Assembly: GCF_051172195.1 (NCBI RefSeq)
Contig: NZ_JBPJAQ010000001.1
Span: 5,890,001 to 5,954,000 of the forward strand
Reading direction: 5' to 3'
Source: Paludibaculum fermentans_A
GTDB lineage: Bacteria; Acidobacteriota; Terriglobia; Bryobacterales; Bryobacteraceae
DNA: 64,000 bases
Notes under the pieces: generated by a model
Database searches by the model: none
The model's input: the letters and a program-made list of their open reading frames with translations, nothing else
Told to the model about the DNA's origin: nothing
Translations under genes and position numbers: made by a program
Shown: positions 1-9,261 of the stretch, piece after piece
Position numbering within the stretch: position 1 is the first letter of the stretch
How the letters are laid out: the number at the start of each line of letters is the position of its first letter

Positions 1-2294
1 GCATCGTCCATCCAAACCCAACCGTCGTGTTTGCCAGGCTTTTGGGCCACATGCACCAACTCGTGGGCGACGACCGTGCGGAATTCGTTGATCGCTTCCT
101 CGGATTCCATGCGATTGGCGTTCAGCTCGATGCCGCGGCCGTCGGAGAGGCCGTAGGTGAGCTTGTTAGTGAAGATCAGCCAGTCGTGGAAGCGGGAGAT
201 GGTCACCCAGAGAGTGCCGCCGATGTGGTCGAGCGGGATTCCGAGGCCCTCGGGCGGAGCCGAGGTGAGCTTCGTCACAGCGCTCTCAGCCCAGCCTTGA
301 ATGGCAGCGGCGGTAGCGGGCGTGATGTAGTCCTTGACGTACATCAGCTTCACAGCGACGGAAGACGCTGCCCGGCTGACGGTGGGCTTTTCTTCACCGG
401 CCACCGCATATCCGGATACGGCGTAGAAGCGCAGGCCTCCGGAACCGGCGGCGGGATGGCCTGCGTGGAAGTGGGCGCTCGCCGTGGTGCCGCCGTCGGC
501 CGGCATCAGGCGGCGGCTGCTGCCATAGCCACCTTTGGCGCGCAGCCAGGAGTTACGCTCCATGGCGAGGAAGGGGCGGGATCCGGCCGGGACGGCGGTG
601 GTGAGCGGCAGGCTGACTTCGAGTTCGCCGTCTAGGTCGCCGGGCAATCCTTCCAGGCGATAGACATTGCTGTTTCGCTCCTCGACGTAGAACGGTGCGG
701 GCAAGCCACGAAGTAGGCGAACCTCGGTCGGGGCTGACAGGGTTCCGGCGGGTACGGTGCAACGGAAGCCCTCGGATTCGACCGGACCGCCTTCCGCTCC
801 TATCGTGGTCACTGTGAGCAGTTTCCACAGATTCAGCCCGAGGTTGAGGCTGGTGGCAAAACTCGAGAGCTTCGCGGAGACTTTCACGGTGATTAGGTCG
901 GCGGTGGAACCGGCCGGGGCCACCACGCGAACGAGGGCCGATTCTCCATTGCGCAGCTCTTTCGGCTCGATGGTGACCTGTGGTTTGACTTCGCCCGCAC
1001 CCTCGACGCTAACTTCGAGTGGCACTGCCCCGTCGATTGACGCAGTAGTGGTGAACTTCACCGTGAACTCGGAGGGTTCCGCCTCGACACCATCCTTCAG
1101 CGCCTCCTCACTGGAGAGTTGAAAGAGTTCAGGGCTCGAAGCAGTTCCGTAGCGGACAGTCGCGCGATAGGGCAGGTTCACCTGACGCGCCACCGTGTCG
1201 CTGGGCTTCACCTGGGTGGGGCCGAGGAAGGTGGCTCCGTCGTCCCAGGAAAAATAAGCGCGTTGCTTGGCAGGACCGTCCGTGTCATAGGAGATGTAGA
1301 CGCCATTGTCCGCGTCGGGAGCCTGTATGCCGACGTAGAAATCGCCGGAAGGAATGGTGACTCCAGTGATGGCCGTATCCAGCATGACGTCCGCGCGCTC
1401 GACGGTGATGGTCCGGTCGACCAGAAGTTGGGGCTGGACTGGCACCGAACCATCGGATGGACCGCTGAAAGCGAGGATTCTGACCTTTTGACCGGCCGGC
1501 GAGGGCATGCCCGTCATGGAAGGAAACAGCAAGGAGAGCTTCTCGAGGGTAGCAGGGTACCGGGCGGGGGTGAGGCGATTGACGGCCCAGACGTTGCGCG
1601 AGAGGAGCGCAGTTTCGATGGTTCCGTCGTCTGTGGAGAGTTCCTCCACCTCGGGTTCGCCCTCTGATTCCACAATCGCGCGGACAAGGAGATTGGGTTC
1701 GCGGCCGCTTTGGAACTTGGTGGGCCCCGACCAGGCGGCGCCGCCATCGAAGGAATGGAAAGTGCGGCGCTGCGGGGTGCTGCTGGCGTCGCAGGCGAAA
1801 CCGGCACCCAAGGCGGGGTCGGATACGACGTAACCGGCGTAGATGTCGCCGGACGAGACGACAGCCCCATTGAGGGGAAAATCGATCCAGGTATTGACGG
1901 CCGCGATGGGGACGGAGACCGAGTAGAGGAACGGAGTGCTGTTGGTTGGGGCGCCTGCTCCTTTGGGGTCAAGGAACACGATGAGGCGCACCGACCGGCC
2001 AATCGGCGACACTTCGCCCTCGAACTCGACGAACTGAATCCTCAGCGCGCGCAGGCGGACAGGGTAAGCCGGAGGCGTGAGGCGGTTCACCATGGTGAGG
2101 CCATCCATCAGTAGGCCTGTGTCCCAATCACCATCATCGACCTTGAGCTCGAACTGACCGGCTGACACCGGCCTGGTGAGGCCGCCACCGAAAGTACGGG
2201 GAGCGGCAGCGGCACGGCGCTCACGCAAGTAGCGGGGATCCTCCGCGGCCAGGACCGCCAATGACAGGAAACCCAACGCCAGCAAGCACTTCAT
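1..2294 (-). CDS. Large secreted protein with HExxH motif (3' end outside window)
   Basis: An open frame runs leftward from ATG at 2294 and is still open at base 1, giving at least 764 codons. The start is supported by GGAGGAG nine bases upstream and by a signal peptide starting MKCLLALGFLSLAVLAAE. Two tandem modules are visible, roughly residues 55-215 and 226-385; each has an NRLTP.xYP motif (NRLTPPAYPVRL and NRLTPARYPATL) and a later GP(T/A)KFQ/GPTQVK-like stretch. Residues about 390-500 look like Ig-like beta strands. HELVH at residues 744-748 (bases 51-65) inside VVAHELVHVAQ is a gluzincin-type zinc site, so the C-terminal part may be a metalloprotease, but the third ligand lies beyond the edge. 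Reading-frame continuity was checked at several points along the frame. Family not recognised. Confidence 0.8.
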   Translation of the reverse strand, partial: MKCLLALGFLSLAVLAAEDPRYLRERRAAAAPRTFGGGLTRPVSAGQFELKVDDGDWDTGLLMDGLTMVNRLTPPAYPVRLRALRIQFVEFEGEVSPIGRSVRLIVFLDPKGAGAPTNSTPFLYSVSVPIAAVNTWIDFPLNGAVVSSGDIYAGYVVSDPALGAGFACDASSTPQRRTFHSFDGGAAWSGPTKFQSGREPNLLVRAIVESEGEPEVEELSTDDGTIETALLSRNVWAVNRLTPARYPATLEKLSLLFPSMTGMPSPAGQKVRILAFSGPSDGSVPVQPQLLVDRTITVERADVMLDTAITGVTIPSGDFYVGIQAPDADNGVYISYDTDGPAKQRAYFSWDDGATFLGPTQVKPSDTVARQVNLPYRATVRYGTASSPELFQLSSEEALKDGVEAEPSEFTVKFTTTASIDGAVPLEVSVEGAGEVKPQVTIEPKELRNGESALVRVVAPAGSTADLITVKVSAKLSSFATSLNLGLNLWKLLTVTTIGAEGGPVESEGFRCTVPAGTLSAPTEVRLLRGLPAPFYVEERNSNVYRLEGLPGDLDGELEVSLPLTTAVPAGSRPFLAMERNSWLRAKGGYGSSRRLMPADGGTTASAHFHAGHPAAGSGGLRFYAVSGYAVAGEEKPTVSRAASSVAVKLMYVKDYITPATAAAIQGWAESAVTKLTSAPPEGLGIPLDHIGGTLWVTISRFHDWLIFTNKLTYGLSDGRGIELNANRMESEEAINEFRTVVAHELVHVAQKPGKHDGWVWMDD

Positions 2295-2592
2295 GGCGAT
2301 CGACTCCTCCGCTTCTGAAGTTTAATACCTATCACTCTGAAATACAATGAACCGGAGGGTCCATGGTGGTCTATCCAGGGAAACATAGGACTGCGCGCCA
2401 ACGGCACAAGCCATCGCTCCACCCCCTGCGGAACCAGCATGGGGTTCAGTGGGCCGCGATGCCCGCTGCCGAAGTGGTGCGCGCGGGTATCGATGCCAGG
2501 GCGGCCGGCAGGCTATACGATCCGCCACACCGCACTGCTGGACTCGTCTCTCAGATCAAGCCGTCCCTAGCCCCGGTCGACCCCGTTTGCCC

Positions 2593-3378
2593 CTACTTGA
2601 ACAACTCGCTCCACGACCGGTCCAGATGCGTCCAACTCTGCGTCCGGAACGACGTGGTCGGGATCTCCGGGACGTGCAGCAGGCCGTGCCCCTTCACGCA
2701 CACGAACTCGGTCCCATACCACTCGAGGAATATCTGTGAGGGCACACCAATTCGAGCGGGGTGCGTCACCAGCCGCAGGCATTCCGGACAGCGCCGCCGT
2801 TGGTCGATCAGCGCCCACCGTAACCCCACGACATTCCCAATCAAAATGCAGTGAAGCGGCCCGGATGCGACCTTCAGCCCCAGCATCGCCGCCAGGTTCA
2901 ACACGCCCGAAAACACAATGAACAGCACCAGTGCGACCTTGGCCGCGAAGAAAGCCCAGCGCCAGGCATTGGGTTGGCCCGGATACGACCCCAGGCGCAG
3001 GCTCGTGATCGCCGCCAGAATGGGCACTGTCATCAGGGCCATGTAGAGCATCGCCCCAATCGGCCCGCGCACCGGCAACGGTAGGCCCGGCCGCTGGTAG
3101 CGCAACGCCGCCAGCGCGCACACCGTCGCCAGCAGGCACAGGAAGCCCAGGCACCGTATGGGCGATTCCAGCCAGGATGCGGACGGCATTGCAGGAGGAC
3201 AGTTGCGCCGCATCCAGAGTGCATCCCGGAATGCGCCCAGGCAAAAGCCCGTCGTTTTCAGCCTGTGCCTCCGCTGGATGTGCCACAGTTCCGCGCTCCA
3301 CTCGGCCAGCCACTCCGCACGCATTTCGCCCGGTACCAGCCAGGCTGCGCTGCGCAACATTGCCAGGTGAATGGTCAT
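2593..3378 (-). CDS. Multi-spanning membrane protein, PadR-linked
   Basis: 261-residue protein. ATG at 3378 shares one base with the stop of the PadR gene (TGATG), so the two are translationally coupled. The N-terminus carries a charged helix (GEMRAEWLAEWSAELWHIQR) that I associate with acidobacterial permease-prefix proteins. Four to five hydrophobic segments follow, including CLGFLCLLATVCALAAL, GAMLYMALMTVPILAAIT and VALVLFIVFSGVLNLAAML. The soluble tail has a CPEC pair that could bind a metal or form a disulfide. Its position in a padR operon opposite an ABC exporter suggests a role in the same envelope or efflux function. No specific function recognised. Confidence 0.8.
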   Translation of the reverse strand: MTIHLAMLRSAAWLVPGEMRAEWLAEWSAELWHIQRRHRLKTTGFCLGAFRDALWMRRNCPPAMPSASWLESPIRCLGFLCLLATVCALAALRYQRPGLPLPVRGPIGAMLYMALMTVPILAAITSLRLGSYPGQPNAWRWAFFAAKVALVLFIVFSGVLNLAAMLGLKVASGPLHCILIGNVVGLRWALIDQRRRCPECLRLVTHPARIGVPSQIFLEWYGTEFVCVKGHGLLHVPEIPTTSFRTQSWTHLDRSWSELFK

Positions 3379-3689
3379 CACTCCCCCGTTTCGACGGCCG
3401 CCAGTTTTGTTAACAATGGATACCGCCGCTGCGAGGCCGCCAGCGTCGCCTGGCCCGCCTCCGTCAGTTGGTAGTACTTCCGCGGCGGCCGCTGACCCGC
3501 GTCCGCAATCGCTTGCCCTTCCCACTGCGACACGACCAGGCCGTCCCGCTCCAACCGGCGCATCGCGGGATAGACCGTTCCGCTCGGAAGCCCGGTGAGT
3601 TCCATCACGCTGAATCCGTATCCATCGCCGGTCTCCACCGCCTGCAGGATCAGCGCGGCAGTGTGCGAAAGCTTGAGCTCAGCAGCCAT
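3378..3689 (-). CDS. PadR family transcriptional regulator
   Basis: 103-residue winged-helix regulator of the short PadR class. It shows the typical order: helix SHTAALILQAV, recognition part GLPSGTVYPAMRRLERDGLV, wing with PPRKYYQLTEAGQ, then a short C-terminal helix. GTVYPAMRRLE is the family hallmark. It is transcribed divergently from the ABC transporter genes and coupled to the membrane protein that follows. A perfect 13-bp inverted repeat lies between its start and the ABC start, so it probably represses both directions, with the transported compound or envelope stress as inducer. The ligand cannot be told from sequence. Confidence 0.93.
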   Translation of the reverse strand: MAAELKLSHTAALILQAVETGDGYGFSVMELTGLPSGTVYPAMRRLERDGLVVSQWEGQAIADAGQRPPRKYYQLTEAGQATLAASQRRYPLLTKLAAVETGE

Positions 3690-3700
3690 GCGTCCATTCT

Positions 3701-3752
3701 ACCCTATGTAGCATAATACTTGACACCCGGTTTGTAGTTTGCTACATAGGGT
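3701..3752. promoter_or_regulatory. PadR operator (13-bp inverted repeat) with embedded promoter
   Basis: ACCCTATGTAGCA at 3701-3713 is the exact reverse complement of TGCTACATAGGGT at 3740-3752. Each arm holds an ATGT/ACAT element, the known half-site style of PadR proteins. A strong plus-strand promoter lies inside: TTGACA at 3720-3725, 17-base spacer, TACATA at 3743-3748. The right arm therefore covers the -10 of the ABC genes, while the left arm lies just upstream of padR. Confidence 0.75.
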
Positions 3753-3759
3753 GTCAGCC

Positions 3760-4524
3760 ATGCTCGAACTCCTTCACCTCACCAAACGATTTCACGGCAT
3801 CGTCGCCGTCGAGGAAGTGAGCTTCACTGCCCGTACCGGCGAAATCACCGGCTACCTGGGCCCCAACGGCTCGGGGAAATCCACCACCATGAAGATGATC
3901 ACCGGTCTCATGGACCCCACCTCCGGCGAAATCCGCTTCCAGGGGGAACGGATCCAGCGCGCTTCCATCGCCTACAAGCAACGCATGGGCTATGTGCCGG
4001 AGGAGCCGCACCTCTATGCGCATCTTAGCGGCCTGGAATACCTCATCATGGTGGGCCAGTTGCGCGGTCTGCCAGCCAAGCCCACCGCCGGTCGCATCGA
4101 TGGCCTTCTGCGCCTGTTTTCGCTTCACTCTGACCGCCACGTCCCCATCTCTGCTTACTCAAAGGGCATGCGGCAGAAGGTGCTGCTCATCGCCGCCCTG
4201 CTGCACAATCCCGACCTCATTCTGCTCGACGAGCCCTTTTCCGGCCTCGACGTCGCCACCGCCCTCGTGCTCCGCAGCCTGATCCAGGAATTGGCCTCAC
4301 GCGGCAAAGTGGTGCTCTTCAGCTCGCATGAGCTCGAAACCGTCGAGCGTGTCTGCGCCCACGTCGTCATCCTGCATCGCGGCAAAGTCGTCGCCGACGA
4401 TTCCATCGAACATCTGCGCACCCTCATGTCTGCCCCCACCCTGGAGGCGATCTTCTCGCAACTCGCCGTCGAGCAGGACACCACCGCCATCTCGCGCCAG
4501 GTCGCTGACCTCATCGAGGCTTAG
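3760..4524 (+). CDS. ABC transporter ATP-binding protein
   Basis: 254-residue ABC ATPase of the drug/lipid exporter type (ABC-2 partner). Walker A GPNGSGKST is at residues 34-42, the signature YSKGMRQK near 133, Walker B LILLDEPFSGLD near 150, and the switch histidine in LFSSHE. ATG at 3760 is chosen over an upstream TTG (3739), because the domain begins at MLELLHLTKRF and the TTG would lie inside the operator. It is followed after 9 bases by its membrane partner. It should energise export through the 4534-7350 permease and be repressed by PadR. Confidence 0.93.
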   Translation: MLELLHLTKRFHGIVAVEEVSFTARTGEITGYLGPNGSGKSTTMKMITGLMDPTSGEIRFQGERIQRASIAYKQRMGYVPEEPHLYAHLSGLEYLIMVGQLRGLPAKPTAGRIDGLLRLFSLHSDRHVPISAYSKGMRQKVLLIAALLHNPDLILLDEPFSGLDVATALVLRSLIQELASRGKVVLFSSHELETVERVCAHVVILHRGKVVADDSIEHLRTLMSAPTLEAIFSQLAVEQDTTAISRQVADLIEA

Positions 4525-4533
4525 AGGTGCTTT

Positions 4534-7350
4534 ATGGAGAAACTCCAGTTCCGCGTGCTCTATCGCCAGTTCCTCTTCCGCATGGTCGATCTGGAAATCC
4601 TCTCCGCCGATGCTCTCGGCGATTCGAACAAACTGCTGGGCCAGTTCGCGGCTCTGTTGATCTTCCTCAGCATCTTCTTTCTCTCGGGGCCTACACTCGC
4701 TGTCGCCTCCAGCCGCATGCCGCCCGAAATGCGGGTCTTTAGCGCTTGGAGCGTCGAACACTTTCTCATCGCCACCACCATGCTGGTCGTGGGTCTGTTC
4801 GCGGTGCTTAGTTGGGATTCCACGTTTCCCGATAGCCGCGACGTGCTGGTGCTGGCCCCCTTGCCGGTTCGAGCCCGCACGCTGTTCCTCGCCAAGGTCG
4901 CCGCGGCCGGGACGGCGCTGGGTCTCACCGTCCTGCTGCTGCATTCCGCCGCCGGCCTGGTAGGCCCGCTCGCTCTCAGCGCCCGCTCCGCCGAACGGGT
5001 GATCATGCCTGCCTTTGGCTATAGTCCCGCCAGGCCGCCGGCCGATGCAGCCGGGATAGGACCGCTGTTGCAGCAGGATCTCCCGGGTCAACTTCCGCAT
5101 GGCATGGGCATCGTCGTCGGTGTGCTGAAGCACGGTCAGCGCCGGATCCTCGCCTACGGCGACGCGCAGCCCGATTCCATCTACCAGGTCGGGTCCATCA
5201 CCAAAACGTTCACGGGCCTCCTGCTGGCGCAGATGATCCTCGAAGGCCAGGTGCGCCTCGACGAACCCCTACGAGCCTTTCTCCCCTCCGGGACGGTGCC
5301 CCCCCCCGCTGGCCGCGAAATCACCCTCCTCGATCTGGCCACCCACCACTCCGGTCTGGCGCCGATGCCGCCTGACTTCAACTCACGCCGCTTTCCCACC
5401 GTGGCCGCCGGATTTGCCGGTTATCACGCTGTCGACCTCCGCGCCTCCATCGCCAGGCATGGCGTCGGTCGCGAAGCCGCCCCGCCGTTCGCCTACAGCA
5501 ACTGGGGCTACTCTCTCCTAGGGGAGGCGCTCGCCGTGCGCGCCGGATCCTCTTATCCGGACCTGCTGGCTCAACGCATCACGGGCCCGCTCCACATGGA
5601 CGACACCTTCGTCTCCCTGTCGCCCGAACGGCGGCAGCGCCTCATCCAGGCCTATGACGACAGGCGGAAACCCCTGCCGCCGTGGGAAATGGACTCCTTC
5701 GCCCCAGCCGGCGCCATCAACTCCACAGCCAGCGACATGCTCACCTACCTGGAGGCGCAGCTGCATGCCGCTTCGCCCGCGCTCCGCCTGTCCCAGATGC
5801 CGCGCGCACCCTCCAGCCGTGGAGCGCGCATCGCTCTTGGCTGGTTCTACGACGAGAAAGCCGGAACCTACGGACACAGCGGAGCCATCTCCGGCTATGC
5901 CAGCTACGCCTTCTTCAATCCCAAGGGCGACTACGCGGGAATTGTCCTCGTGAATCAGGCGGCATCCTTCCTCGGGGCCTTACTACCCCTGCACGTCCGG
6001 CAGCGGCTCGCGGGTGAACCGGCGGTCTCGCTCGCCTTGGTCACCGTACCCCAGGGCGGCGGCCTTTCCGCTGTCCTGCGCATGTTCGCCGTCTACTGGG
6101 CCATCATGTTCCTCGCCGGTCTCTTCGTGTACTGCTGCATGCTGTCCCTGCAGGGCTTCGCCGCACAACTGCTGCCACGCCGGCTGTTCCTGCGGGCCTC
6201 CTCCTGGCTCCAGATGGCGGCCTTCTGCGTCATCGTCTGCGTCTACTGTCTGCAGCCCATGGTTCCGCCCGACCCTCTCCACGCCACCGGCCGCGGACTC
6301 CTCGCCTGGTCACCGTCCTATTGGTTCTTGGGCCTGTTTCAGCAGTGGAACGGAACGTCTGCGCTCGCTGTCCTGGCGCACCGCGCTTGGCTCGGCCTGG
6401 CCGTCGGCGTCTCCGCCACCGTCCTCGCCTATGCGCTCTCTTACTTCCGCACCCTCCGCCAAATCGTCGAGGAGCCAGACATTGTGGGCGCCAGCCGTGG
6501 CGGCCTCTGGGTACCGCGCTTCGGGAACTCCGTCAAGGCCGCCCTCGTGCAATTTAGTGCAAGGACCCTGCAGCGCAGCCGGCTCCATCGCGTCATCCTT
6601 GCCTTCTACCTGGGAGTCGGCTTCGCGTTGGTGATTGCCATGGTCAACAACGGCGCACCTCAGAACCAACTTGCTGACGCACCCGCCGCCGACCCGTGGA
6701 GCCAGGTCAACGAGCCGTTGCTCGCCGCCACCATCACCCTGCTCGGCTTCGCCATGCTCGGCACCCGCGTCGCCTTCTCCATCCCCCTCGACTTGCGTGG
6801 AAACTGGATCTTCCAGGTCACCGGCGCTCGGCGCGTGCCGGAGTGCCTGTCCGCCGCCCGCCGCTCCCTCCTCCTGTTCCCGGCGTTTCCCCTATGGCTG
6901 CTCTCGGCCGTGTGTTGCTTCTGTCTCTGGCCGTGGCGCGCCGCCGCCGGTCACCTGGCGATCCTCGCCGCCGTGGCGTTCATCCTGGCTGAGCTCTGCT
7001 TGCACGGGTTCCACAAGATCCCGTTCACCTGCTCCTATCTGCCGGGCAAGTCCCAAGTCCATCTGGCAATCCTCGGCGGCATCGCTCTCCTCTGGTCCAT
7101 CCTGCTCAGCGTGATGTATGAGCGCCAGGCGCTCGCCGATCCGAAGCTCTTCGTCCCGGCGCTCCTCGGGCTTGCCATCATCTGGGCCGTTCTCCGCTGG
7201 CGCACGGCCGCCCACGCCGGTGAGGAGGGCGCCGAGGTCCGGTTTGAAGAGCTGGCGTCCCCGGCTGTCCAGGTTCTGGGCCTGAACCGCGACGGTGCCT
7301 GGCCCAACCAGTCGCCCCAGCCTGGGCCGGAACGCCCGGGCACGCCCTAA
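4534..7350 (+). CDS. ABC-2 type permease with inserted serine beta-lactamase-type domain
   Basis: 938-residue fusion. Residues 1-150 look like the start of an ABC exporter permease: membrane segments about 35-58, 77-94 and 118-147, with a cytoplasmic LAPLPVRARTLFLAK loop. Residues about 170-490 are a class C beta-lactamase/DD-peptidase fold: SxxK is S221-ITK224, YxN is Y321-S-N323, and the KTG position is HSG 448-450. The C-terminal half (from about 512) returns to many membrane helices. With the N-terminus inside, the third helix exits to the periplasm, which is where such a domain must fold. ATG 4534 has GAGGTG upstream and closely follows the ATPase. It could be an exporter with a peptidoglycan- or ester-hydrolysing sensor domain. 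A gene-fusion artefact is less likely because one open frame spans everything. Confidence 0.85.
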   Translation: MEKLQFRVLYRQFLFRMVDLEILSADALGDSNKLLGQFAALLIFLSIFFLSGPTLAVASSRMPPEMRVFSAWSVEHFLIATTMLVVGLFAVLSWDSTFPDSRDVLVLAPLPVRARTLFLAKVAAAGTALGLTVLLLHSAAGLVGPLALSARSAERVIMPAFGYSPARPPADAAGIGPLLQQDLPGQLPHGMGIVVGVLKHGQRRILAYGDAQPDSIYQVGSITKTFTGLLLAQMILEGQVRLDEPLRAFLPSGTVPPPAGREITLLDLATHHSGLAPMPPDFNSRRFPTVAAGFAGYHAVDLRASIARHGVGREAAPPFAYSNWGYSLLGEALAVRAGSSYPDLLAQRITGPLHMDDTFVSLSPERRQRLIQAYDDRRKPLPPWEMDSFAPAGAINSTASDMLTYLEAQLHAASPALRLSQMPRAPSSRGARIALGWFYDEKAGTYGHSGAISGYASYAFFNPKGDYAGIVLVNQAASFLGALLPLHVRQRLAGEPAVSLALVTVPQGGGLSAVLRMFAVYWAIMFLAGLFVYCCMLSLQGFAAQLLPRRLFLRASSWLQMAAFCVIVCVYCLQPMVPPDPLHATGRGLLAWSPSYWFLGLFQQWNGTSALAVLAHRAWLGLAVGVSATVLAYALSYFRTLRQIVEEPDIVGASRGGLWVPRFGNSVKAALVQFSARTLQRSRLHRVILAFYLGVGFALVIAMVNNGAPQNQLADAPAADPWSQVNEPLLAATITLLGFAMLGTRVAFSIPLDLRGNWIFQVTGARRVPECLSAARRSLLLFPAFPLWLLSAVCCFCLWPWRAAAGHLAILAAVAFILAELCLHGFHKIPFTCSYLPGKSQVHLAILGGIALLWSILLSVMYERQALADPKLFVPALLGLAIIWAVLRWRTAAHAGEEGAEVRFEELASPAVQVLGLNRDGAWPNQSPQPGPERPGTP

Positions 7351-7450
7351 TCTTCTGTACAACCTCGAAGTCCGCCCTCACAATGCGATCTACAACTCGA
7401 CGCGCGGAGTGAAACAAGGAGAGCTGGCGGAGCTAGGATGAGTAACTAGG

Positions 7451-8044
7451 ATGAGCAGACCCGCGATTCCACCCTCCTGCCGGCGCCGCCGGTATTCCAT
7501 TCTCACGCTGCCTGCTGCCGTCATCCTCGCGGCAGCAGTTTGGTTCACGGTCCCCGCGGCGGAAGCCCGGGCCGTTCGCATCGTCTCCTACCAGGAGCTG
7601 CTCGACAAGTCAGACCTGGTGGCCATCGCCACCGCCTCAGGCCGGACCACCGATACCGCGCAGGAAATCCATCTGCCCGGTTTCTCCACAATCGATGCGC
7701 AAGGGCAGGTCACCCAGGTGAAATGCAGGGCAGTCGAGACGCAGTTCGTAGTCTCCGTGGTTCTCAAAGGCGATCGGAGCATCCAGAAATTCACCCTCCA
7801 TCACGCCCGCTGGCCGCAGGCTCAGCCTGTCGCGAGAGGACCCCTGCTGGTCCTCTTCGACCCACAGGACTCCAGGAGATCAGGCTCTTACCTGCTGTTT
7901 CTGGTTCGTGAGCCGGACGGCCGCTACGCGCCAACAGACGGGCAGACGGATCCAGCCCTGGGCGTCATCACCCGCCTGCCCATCGAAGATACGGCTGCCC
8001 GGCTTCGTCAGCCCACCCAACAGAACCCACGTTCCTCCTGGTAG
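7451..8044 (+). CDS. Secreted hypothetical protein
   Basis: 197 residues with a basic N-terminus, a hydrophobic core (ILTLPAAVILAAAVWFTV) and an AEARA-like cleavage region, so it is exported. The mature part starts VRIVSYQELLDKSDLVAIAT, a pattern I know from small acidobacterial periplasmic proteins without assigned function. It has beta-rich segments (TQFVVSVVLKGD, GPLLVLFDP, GSYLLFLV). It lies 100 bases after the permease gene and may be separately transcribed. The start is preceded by a 13-base tandem duplication that also duplicates the ATG (first copy 7433, second 7446); the first ATG opens only a three-codon frame. Confidence 0.7.
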   Translation: MSRPAIPPSCRRRRYSILTLPAAVILAAAVWFTVPAAEARAVRIVSYQELLDKSDLVAIATASGRTTDTAQEIHLPGFSTIDAQGQVTQVKCRAVETQFVVSVVLKGDRSIQKFTLHHARWPQAQPVARGPLLVLFDPQDSRRSGSYLLFLVREPDGRYAPTDGQTDPALGVITRLPIEDTAARLRQPTQQNPRSSW

Positions 8045-8256
8045 GAAATCGGGCCTCCGGCAACGACCGCGCCCCTCGCTCGCGTCTATCCTTTGCTGTC
8101 GCCTGTCGCTCGGCCACCACCAGTTGCCGACACGCCTCGGCCCGCTTGCCCCTCGTTGAGCGAGGGCCGCTTCTAAACACGGCAGTTGCGGGGACTGGAA
8201 GGGCGGCCCCTCGTTTGCCTTGAGTTAGGTTGTCAAACACTGCAGGAGGATCCTCC

Positions 8257-9234
8257 GTGTCCCACCATTACTCTGGCCCTGACTACGGCTTTCCCCACGG
8301 CGATGCGCGCCTCGATCTCACCGACCTGTACGCCTTCCCGAAACCCGGCGGCGCCGGCAATTCGATTGTCATCATGAACGTCCATCCCTCAGCCAGCGTC
8401 CACCCGCCCGGCCCCACCACCCGCGAGCCTTTCTCGACACAGGCCGTGTATGAACTGAAAGTGGATACAAACGGCGATGCAGTCGCCGATATTGCCTACC
8501 GCATCTGCTTCTCGTCCACTGACGGCGGCAGCCAGGTCGCCACAGTGCGCCGTGCCCAAGGCGAAGCCGCGGCCGGCGATGGCCCCGGCGGGCAAACGAT
8601 CTTCGCTTCGGCGCGGGTCTCCACCGGCCGGGAAGCGCTCGTGTCCGAAGCCGCCGGCTATCGCTTCTTCGCGGGGTGGCGAAGCGATCCCTTCTTCTTC
8701 GACACCGAAGGCGCCCTAAACAATTTCCAGTTCACCGGCCGCGACTTCTTTGCCGGAAAAGACGTGTGCAGCATCGTGCTGGAATTGCCCGCCGACGCCC
8801 TCGGTGCCACACCTGTTGGTCTATGGCAGCGCACCCTCGATGGCCGAAGCGGGACGTGGATTCAGGCGGACCGCGGCGCACGGCCTTCTCAATCTGTATT
8901 CCTGACCGGCGAGCAAAAGGCCGCCTACCTCGCCGCACAACCGGCCGGGGACGCCCGCTTTGTCGCCACCTTCGCGCATTCGCTGGAGCATACGGGCGGC
9001 TATTCACCCCAGGAAGCCAAACGAGTGGCCGAGTCTTTGCTCCCGGATATCCTCTTCTATGATCCCAGCCGGCCGGCGTCTTACCCCCTCAATGGCCGCA
9101 CCCTCACGGATGACGTAATGGACGGCTTCATCGCCCTGCTCACCAACGGAAGGTTGACCCGCGACGGCGTCGAGCCGCATCGCGATCTTCTCCCCGATTT
9201 CCCTTACCTCGGCCCGCCCCACGAGTTGACGTAA
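8257..9234 (+). CDS. DUF4331 family protein
   Basis: 325 residues. GTG at 8257 is preferred because AGGAGGA (8244-8250) stands six bases before it and the protein then starts MSHHYSGPDYGFPHGDARLDLTDLYAF, the typical DUF4331 opening (SHH...D.TDLYAF). An earlier TTG at 8230 would have no such site. Other family features are YELKVDTNGDAVADI, a domain with calcium-loop character, and FFAGWRSDPFFFD followed by FTGRDFFAGKDVCSIVLELP. There is no signal peptide with this start, whereas many relatives are exported. Function unknown. It shares a hairpin terminator with the convergent gene to its right. Confidence 0.88.
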   Translation: MSHHYSGPDYGFPHGDARLDLTDLYAFPKPGGAGNSIVIMNVHPSASVHPPGPTTREPFSTQAVYELKVDTNGDAVADIAYRICFSSTDGGSQVATVRRAQGEAAAGDGPGGQTIFASARVSTGREALVSEAAGYRFFAGWRSDPFFFDTEGALNNFQFTGRDFFAGKDVCSIVLELPADALGATPVGLWQRTLDGRSGTWIQADRGARPSQSVFLTGEQKAAYLAAQPAGDARFVATFAHSLEHTGGYSPQEAKRVAESLLPDILFYDPSRPASYPLNGRTLTDDVMDGFIALLTNGRLTRDGVEPHRDLLPDFPYLGPPHELT

Positions 9235-9261
9235 CCAATCTGCCCGCTTGGCGCGCGCACA

